From NCBI RefSeq assembly GCF_001936335.1, contig NZ_CP018888.1, positions 744,001-808,000 on the forward strand: a DNA stretch of 64,000 bases. The letters are read 5' to 3'. Position numbers and translations under genes: made by a program. The DNA is from Amylolactobacillus amylophilus DSM 20533 = JCM 1125. GTDB taxonomy: Bacteria; Bacillota; Bacilli; Lactobacillales; Lactobacillaceae. The notes beneath the pieces are model-generated. The model searched no databases and had not been told where the DNA came from. It saw only the letters and a list, made by a program, of their open reading frames with translations. Shown here piece after piece: positions 59,749-64,000 of this stretch; position 1 is the first letter of the stretch; every line of letters begins with the position of its first letter.

Positions 59749-60069
59749 TTAATGGCCACTGGTCACCTTGATGCCGATAATTCCGACAAGTAAAATCAAA
59801 ACGAAGAACCACGTGCTTAGGGACAATTGGTCTTTGAATAATAGACTACCAACAATGACTGAGCCTACTGCATCAACGCCGGTCCAGATAGGATAAGCGA
59901 GTCCGAGTGGTAGAGTTCTGGTTGCTCGAATTAGGAAAAAGAAGCTTAGGGCCATTCCAGCTAACGTCAAGAATTAATAGAGCGGCTTAGTAAATCCGGT
60001 GCTGAGTTTCATTGTTGTTGCCCAATCCACTTCGAACAGACCTGCAGTAATTAGTTGAATCCATGCCAT
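59749..60069 (-). pseudogene. SMR (small multidrug resistance) efflux gene with internal stop
   Basis: From ATG 60069 the frame reads MAWIQLITAGLFEVDWATTM, includes the SMR glutamate (LFEV), then meets TAA at 59974-59976 and continues in frame as FLTLAGMALSFFFLIRATRT to IGIKVTSGH, a full 106-codon SMR protein apart from the stop. The hallmark GLAYPIWTGV motif is downstream of the stop. A nonsense mutation, or a sequencing error, is the simplest reading. Confidence 0.75.
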
Positions 60070-60088
60070 TGATAGTTCCTCCTATGAT

Positions 60089-60202
60089 AAAAAAGACGAC
60101 CACTACTCCTCTCATTCAGCCTAATGAGGAGTGATGCTCGTCTACGCCCGGCGACGTTATCAATATAACGGGAATTCTAACAAAGAAATAATTAGTGGTC
60201 AA
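60089..60202 (-). promoter_or_regulatory. SMR promoter and terminator-bearing leader
   Basis: Minus strand TTGACC (60202-60197), 17 bases, TAGAAT (60179-60174). The ~98-base leader starts with hairpin CGTTAT/ATAACG (60170-60155) and ends with a long hairpin (arms 60142-60123 and 60116-60095) followed by TTTTTT, between promoter and coding start. An attenuator or riboswitch-like element is plausible; I could not match a guanidine riboswitch. Confidence 0.5.
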
Positions 60203-60288
60203 CTAGATATTAGTACAAATTTCTTCTAGTTCAAAAATGGAATCACTCGTCAATTGCGTATTTATTGTTATGAGTGTGACATGACCAC

Positions 60289-60326
60289 CACCTCCAAATA
60301 GTCACTTCGACAGCATAAAGGAGGTG
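60289..60326 (+). promoter_or_regulatory. Hairpin sequestering a ribosome binding site
   Basis: CACCTCC (60289-60295) is the exact complement of the strong Shine-Dalgarno GGAGGTG (60320-60326). The hidden site is followed after six bases by ATG 60333, which opens only an 11-codon frame. Self-sequestered ribosome sites are typical of type I toxin mRNAs. Confidence 0.5.
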
Positions 60327-60400
60327 TTGCCTATGCTCGGAATGGGAAGGAAAATTGGTATCACTTGAACTTTATTCAGGTGTTAAAAGATCTACTCGTA

Positions 60401-60472
60401 ATGATCAACGTTGCTAAAGCAATTGTTTGGTTCTACGAGAAAATCAAAAAAAACACTAATCATTTAGATTAG
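60401..60472 (+). CDS. Small hydrophobic/basic peptide, possible type I toxin
   Basis: ATG 60401 encodes 23 residues (MINVAKAIVWFYEKIKKN, then THLD-type end); in-frame GTG 60380 would add KDLLV-type hydrophobic residues. The profile is a short amphipathic helix with lysine-rich end. It lacks a good ribosome site of its own. Its 3' end overlaps a predicted antisense RNA. No known family. Confidence 0.3.
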   Translation: MINVAKAIVWFYEKIKKNTNHLD

Positions 60473-60538
60473 TGTCACAAGAATTTCCACGAAAGCACTC
60501 TACGTCAGCGGTTACCATCCGCTGGCGTTTTTTCGTCT
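60446..60538 (-). ncRNA. Predicted antisense small RNA (~93 bases)
   Basis: Minus strand promoter TTGTTA (60572-60567), 16 bases, TACACT (60550-60545), followed by about 93 bases ending at hairpin ACACTAATC/GATTAGTGT (60475-60453) plus eight T. It covers the 3' part of the small-peptide gene and its rightward terminator, as antitoxin RNAs do in Fst-type modules. Confidence 0.45.
60502..60533 (+). terminator. Rightward terminator of the small-peptide transcript
   Basis: ACGTCAGCGG (60502-60511) pairs with CCGCTGGCGT (60519-60528, one G-U), then six T. Lies within the predicted antisense RNA. Confidence 0.8.
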
Positions 60539-60607
60539 ACCTGTAGTGTAACATGAAATTGCGTAATAACAAGTCGAGAAAATCAATTATATATGCCAAC
60601 TTTTGGC

Positions 60608-60639
60608 AAAAAAAAAACCACGGCCGGGAATGTGCCGTG
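60608..60639 (-). terminator. Leftward terminator of a second antisense transcript
   Basis: Minus strand CACGGC (60639-60634) pairs with GCCGTG (60624-60619) and runs into ten or more T. No leftward protein gene precedes it; a promoter-like TTGTTC-17-TATAAG lies on the minus strand just right of the 60702 frame. Confidence 0.7.
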
Positions 60640-60701
60640 AGTCTCGTTATATGGCTGGCTATCAGTCAGCTCAAATGTTCAATCTACTTGGAGGAGTAAG
60701 A

Positions 60702-60785
60702 ATGAATGAAAACAAAAGTTGGGTCTTAATTTGTTTGTTTAATAGCTTCAAGGGGGGTGACCTTTTGGCTACACTTATAATATAA
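60702..60785 (+). CDS. Small peptide frame with strong ribosome site, type I toxin-like position
   Basis: 27 codons beginning MNENKSWVLICLFNSF with GGAGGAG seven bases upstream. A second strong site AAGGGGGG near its end precedes TTG and a five-codon frame. The whole frame is covered by the leftward transcript ending at 60608. Resembles the arrangement of decayed holin-like type I toxins; no homology claimed. Confidence 0.3.
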   Translation: MNENKSWVLICLFNSFKGGDLLATLII

Positions 60786-60991
60786 CTTTTAATTGTGAAC
60801 AAAGTGTGACGAAAGATTTCTAAAACTGTTAAGAGTGGTAAAGAAAGTCTTAAGTGCGCTTAAAATATCGCATTAGCAGTCACTTTTAGTGAATGGCCGT
60901 TATTTAACGCTAATTATCGAAATCCAAATTTTGTAATGTAAGCGTTTGTGCCAAACTGAGCATAACAAGAAAATTTAGGGGGAATAATTTC

Positions 60992-61441
60992 GTGAATCTA
61001 AATAAAATAATGTTGGGAACCTTGCTATCGCTGTCTTTGGTTGGGCTCTTTTCGGCTTGTGCGCCACAAGAGAAAAAGTCAACAAGCGCAACAAATGACA
61101 AGGAGAAAACTACCAAAGTTGTGAAAATGACGCTCGGAGCAATGGCTGCGCCAGATTCTGCACCACTTTTTGTTGCACAGGAGCAAGGATTCTTCAGGGA
61201 CGAGGGTATCGATGCAAACATCGAACTGTTTAGGGATGCAATTAAACAGGATGCCACAATGGTACCTGAACCATTCCTAACAATGGCTCGTGGCCAAGGA
61301 CTGCATGTCTTCGGGGTCAGCAATCCAGATGACTTCAGGGTGGCAGCGATGGCCTTTGATAAGGAAATCTCGCAGAACAAACAATTAATGAGTAAGTTTT
61401 ATCGCGCATATAACCGTGCTGTCACGCTCTTGTACTGTTAG
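60992..61441 (+). pseudogene. Internally deleted ABC substrate-binding lipoprotein (NMT1/SsuA-like)
   Basis: Lipoprotein signal with LFSAC (near 17-21), then TLGAMAAPDSAPLFVAQEQGFFRDEGID, the classic start of the NMT1/THI5/SsuA solute-binding fold. After about 90 residues the text jumps to a late-domain segment (VPEPFLTMARGQ...) and stops at 149 residues, less than half of normal length. No permease or ATPase follows. Confidence 0.7.
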
Positions 61442-61450
61442 TTGTAGGGT

Positions 61451-62032
61451 TTGTTCTGCTTTGCTGTGGGTATTTTCTACACATTTGGTCCGTTGCCCCT
61501 GTCCCGCCTGCCACTGGGTGAGCTCTTCTCGGGTGTGACCATGGGTTTATTAATTCCCGTGTTGGCTGTGCTGGTTAACGTAACGCCGGAGGAGCTGATT
61601 GGCCTGAACTTTAGCCCAACTTTTGTTACCGTGCAGTTTAATTGGCATAATCTCCTGGCCTTATTGCTACTCTGTGTCTTACCGACGGCCGTGATTGCCG
61701 GTGTGGAGTTGGCGAATAACTTGGCAGATTATGACGAGAATTTAGTGAACGAACGTAAGACGATTGCAATGTATATTTCACGTAAAACAGGCTTAAACTG
61801 GTATCAGTTGCTGGTTTATGTGGGCTATGCTGCAACGACCGTTGCTGTTTTTATTCGAGTTTTGCCGTGGCCAGCGTTAATCATCTGGTTAACGCTACCG
61901 TATGTCGTTAAATTAACGAAAATTTTTCTAGTAAAGCAGCATAAACAACAGACCTTCCATACCTCGCTAATAGTGGCTGGAGTGGAAATGATGGCAGTTG
62001 TGGCAGGACTAGCAATAGGCTTAGTGATTTAA
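61451..62032 (+). pseudogene. menA: 5'-truncated menA (1,4-dihydroxy-2-naphthoate polyprenyltransferase)
   Basis: The frame keeps about 190 residues of a UbiA-family enzyme: GIFYTFGPLPLSRLPLGELFSG and the second Asp-rich motif region NNLADYDENLVNERKT (in parts), then five membrane helices. The N-terminal half with the first NDxxD motif is missing. Ten bases after the stop of the deleted lipoprotein gene, so one deletion probably removed both ends. Menaquinone side-chain attachment would be lost unless another copy exists. Confidence 0.75.
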
Positions 62033-62162
62033 TTAGCCGGTAGTTTATAATCTGTGTACTCGCACCTAACATAATTGACACATTGGGTGTTTACGGTATT
62101 CAAGTAAAGTAAAAAAGTATAGAATAACGCCATAGGGTACGACTAAAAGGAGGATTTTTTTC

Positions 62163-63092
62163 ATGAATGAAAGTGGTTATGCCGTCGAAGTTAAACACCT
62201 CGATAAGGTCATTAAGCACCGTCAAATCTTGAGTGACGTTAGTTTCACGTTAAAGCCCGGTAGGATCCTAGGCTTACTAGGGCCAAATGGGGCCGGCAAG
62301 ACGACTACAATGCGAATCATGGTGCAGTTGATGAAGGCCACGAGCGGTGAAATTTCCATCGTTGGTCATGATGTCCAGAAGGATTTCGTTGGGGCAATGA
62401 CCGAGGTCGGTACATTGATTGAGAGCCCGGACTTTTATAACTATATGAGTGGTTTCAAAAACCTGCGGCTACTAGCGGATGTAAGTCGGAAGAGTATTTC
62501 AAATGACGAGATCACTGCAGTGTTAGAGCGTGTGGGTCTTTTATCTGTGGCACGTGACAAAGTGGGCAGCTATTCGCTTGGAATGCGTCAACGACTTGGT
62601 CTGGCGCAGGCAATTCTGCACAAGCCAAGCGTCCTCATCCTAGATGAGCCGATGAATGGCTTAGATCCACAGGGGGCACGGGAAATACGTGATTTATTGC
62701 GCGAATTCAAGAATGAGGATTTCAGTGTGATTATCTCAAGTCATTTGTTGAGTGACATTCAACAGCTTGCTGATGACATCGTCTTAATGAAGGGCGGCAA
62801 GGTTGCTTACGATGGTACATTACAAGAATTGTTAGCGAAAACTCATCACGATATCGTATTGACAGTTGAAGATGCTACCGCGGCGGCAGGTGTGTTCACC
62901 GCCGAAAACATTGCCTACAAACAGAACGGCATGACATTTACGGTGGCCGTACAAGAGAATGCGGAGAATGAGCGTCTTGCTCTGGCACGCCTCCTAAACC
63001 GGGCCCAGGTGCTGGTGACGGACATTCACGTCGAGGGCGACAATCTAGAGGAATCATTCCTGACATTTATGGGAACGGAGGATCGTAAATAA
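62163..63092 (+). CDS. ABC-2 transporter ATP-binding protein (BcrA-like)
   Basis: 309 residues: Walker A GPNGAGKTT (near 42), signature YSLGMRQRLGLAQA (near 138), Walker B VLILDEPMNGLDPQG and H-loop SSHLL, followed by a C-terminal regulatory domain (about 225-309) as in bacitracin/lantibiotic exporters. AAGGAGG precedes ATG 62163. The permease gene starts on its last base. Confidence 0.9.
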   Translation: MNESGYAVEVKHLDKVIKHRQILSDVSFTLKPGRILGLLGPNGAGKTTTMRIMVQLMKATSGEISIVGHDVQKDFVGAMTEVGTLIESPDFYNYMSGFKNLRLLADVSRKSISNDEITAVLERVGLLSVARDKVGSYSLGMRQRLGLAQAILHKPSVLILDEPMNGLDPQGAREIRDLLREFKNEDFSVIISSHLLSDIQQLADDIVLMKGGKVAYDGTLQELLAKTHHDIVLTVEDATAAAGVFTAENIAYKQNGMTFTVAVQENAENERLALARLLNRAQVLVTDIHVEGDNLEESFLTFMGTEDRK

Positions 63093-63907
63093 TGGCTAAT
63101 TTATATAAAAATGAGCTCCGCAAGTTAGTTGCGAAGAAATCATCTTGGATTATGTTACTTGTCGCTCTGCTTTTCGAGACTCTAATTTTAGTTGCACAGG
63201 TCGTGACGGATAAAAGCCTTACTACCGGTAAGCTACTTATGGCCGGTGGACCATCAATCGGTGGTACATTCGTCTTGATTTTTTCAATCGTGATGACGGC
63301 AATTATCGTGACGGAGGAATTTCAACGAAACACGGTCAAGCTGCTGCTAACGCGGCCATATACACGCTCACAAGTATTGTTTGCTAAGTTTCTCTCTGCA
63401 ATGACTTATCTCCTTGTATCATATTTTGCCGTCTACCTCTACGGGATTATCTTCGTGGTTATCGCCGGAGGTGGTTGGAATGACCTTGCGGATACGGTTA
63501 GAGCAGTCAATGCTTCACCGATTCAATATGCCTTCCGGGGAATGGCTGCACAATTGTTTGTGGCTATATTCTACCTGCTGGTAACGTTCTTGCTGGCGGC
63601 TGGGATGCGTTCACAGGCGCTATCAATTACGTTCTCGATTGGTTTATACTTCCTGCTGCAGAATATTGGTACGATGCTCTCACTCCTCATCGCATACACC
63701 AAGATGTTCTGGTTGAAGTGGAACCCGATGACTTTGATTCTGGTCAGTCAAGACAGTATTTTGAACATCGGTTTGACCAAAATAAATGGCTTCAACGGTC
63801 TCAACACGCCGCTTTGGGCAGCGATGTTGGCGCTGATTGCTTATATGGTAATCATCTACTTATTAGCAGACTTGATTTTCAGAAAGCGAGACATTTCATT
63901 GTCTTAG
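63092..63907 (+). CDS. ABC-2 family permease
   Basis: 271 residues with six membrane helices and the sequence VTEEFQRNTVKLLLTRPYTRSQVLFAKF (in parts, near 72-95) typical of the coupling region of ABC-2 permeases (BcrB/NatB-like). Forms the exporter with the preceding ATPase; substrate unknown, drug or antimicrobial peptide export is the usual guess. Confidence 0.88.
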   Translation: MANLYKNELRKLVAKKSSWIMLLVALLFETLILVAQVVTDKSLTTGKLLMAGGPSIGGTFVLIFSIVMTAIIVTEEFQRNTVKLLLTRPYTRSQVLFAKFLSAMTYLLVSYFAVYLYGIIFVVIAGGGWNDLADTVRAVNASPIQYAFRGMAAQLFVAIFYLLVTFLLAAGMRSQALSITFSIGLYFLLQNIGTMLSLLIAYTKMFWLKWNPMTLILVSQDSILNIGLTKINGFNGLNTPLWAAMLALIAYMVIIYLLADLIFRKRDISLS

Positions 63908-63928
63908 TACGATAAAATAATTGGTAAG

Positions 63929-63958
63929 AAAAAGAACTCAAAAAATTGAGTTCTTTTT
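63929..63958 (+). terminator. Terminator of the ABC-2 pair
   Basis: AAAAAGAACTCAA (63929-63941) pairs with TTGAGTTCTTTTT (63946-63958). Confidence 0.85.
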
Positions 63959-64000
63959 CTTTAGCTACTTGACCTTGACGTCACGTCAATATGTAGAATG

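Noticed and set aside
59651-59752. 33-codon frame MIMWLVVFLCVAITLECLNN downstream of the DUF4097 gene
   Set aside because: A plausible membrane peptide but no ribosome site and it ends by overlapping the SMR stop; too weak to call.
61774-61789. Fourth parS candidate TATTTCACGTAAAACA in the menA remnant
   Set aside because: Two mismatches, one of which destroys the CACGTG core.

Overview
The window spans a chromosomal replication origin of a low-GC Gram-positive bacterium, almost certainly a member of the Lactobacillaceae. The order dnaB-rplI-gdpP-pyrR-rpsR-ssb-rpsF-gyrA-gyrB-recF-yaaA-dnaN-dnaA, then oriC, then rpmH-rnpA-yidC-mnmE-mnmG is the Firmicutes origin cluster. The family is suggested by the cell-surface, Opp peptide uptake, NagB, H2O2-forming pyruvate oxidase and small HesB-like genes. 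The genus cannot be fixed from the sequence alone.

Layout. 1-0.42 kb: edge of an IS3-type element. 0.5-3.8 kb: two surface or hydrolase-like genes of uncertain role. 3.8-18.5 kb: replication, gyrase and ribosomal genes, all leftward (leading strand). 17.0-18.9 kb: bipartite oriC with DnaA boxes on both sides of dnaA and a DnaA-trio next to an AT-rich unwinding region. 19-23.9 kb: rightward rpmH to mnmG. Three parS-like sites (1.2, 7.8 and 29.5 kb) and two weaker Noc-site-like palindromes surround the origin. 23.9-29.4 kb: ClC transporter, ABC exporter, purine permease. 29.5-35.7 kb: leftward operon of a complete ECF importer plus two surface proteins. One carries the DUF4430 (transcobalamin C-domain) fold and the other an alpha/alpha-barrel like the transcobalamin N-domain; I read this as a split transcobalamin-like corrinoid capture and uptake system. 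36-42 kb: small Fe-S-family protein and oppABCDF. 42.5-46 kb: nagB with a NagR-type operator, a tRNA-Ala, then a cystine importer preceded by an unannotated 34-residue cysteine-rich leader peptide and a terminator/antiterminator pair, which looks like a cysteine attenuator. 46-55 kb: macrolide-type ABC exporter, YdcF protein, CPBP protease, NapA antiporter with a terminator-bearing leader, metal P-type ATPase, CBS protein.

55.1-58.44 kb is a visibly GC-rich acquired island (DUF915 hydrolase with a damaged start, CcpA-controlled pyruvate oxidase, two truncated ABC transporter genes). Its right edge cuts into a resident DUF1700-type gene. From 59.7 to 62 kb the DNA is decaying: an SMR efflux gene with an internal stop, two small-RNA/small-peptide loci resembling type I toxin-antitoxin units, a deleted lipoprotein gene and a truncated menA. 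The window ends with an ABC-2 transporter pair.

Together the genes cover replication initiation and origin segregation signals, c-di-AMP turnover (gdpP, cbpB), nutrient capture (peptides, cystine, purines, probable corrinoid) and ion homeostasis. All functional calls come from reading the sequence; no database search was run.
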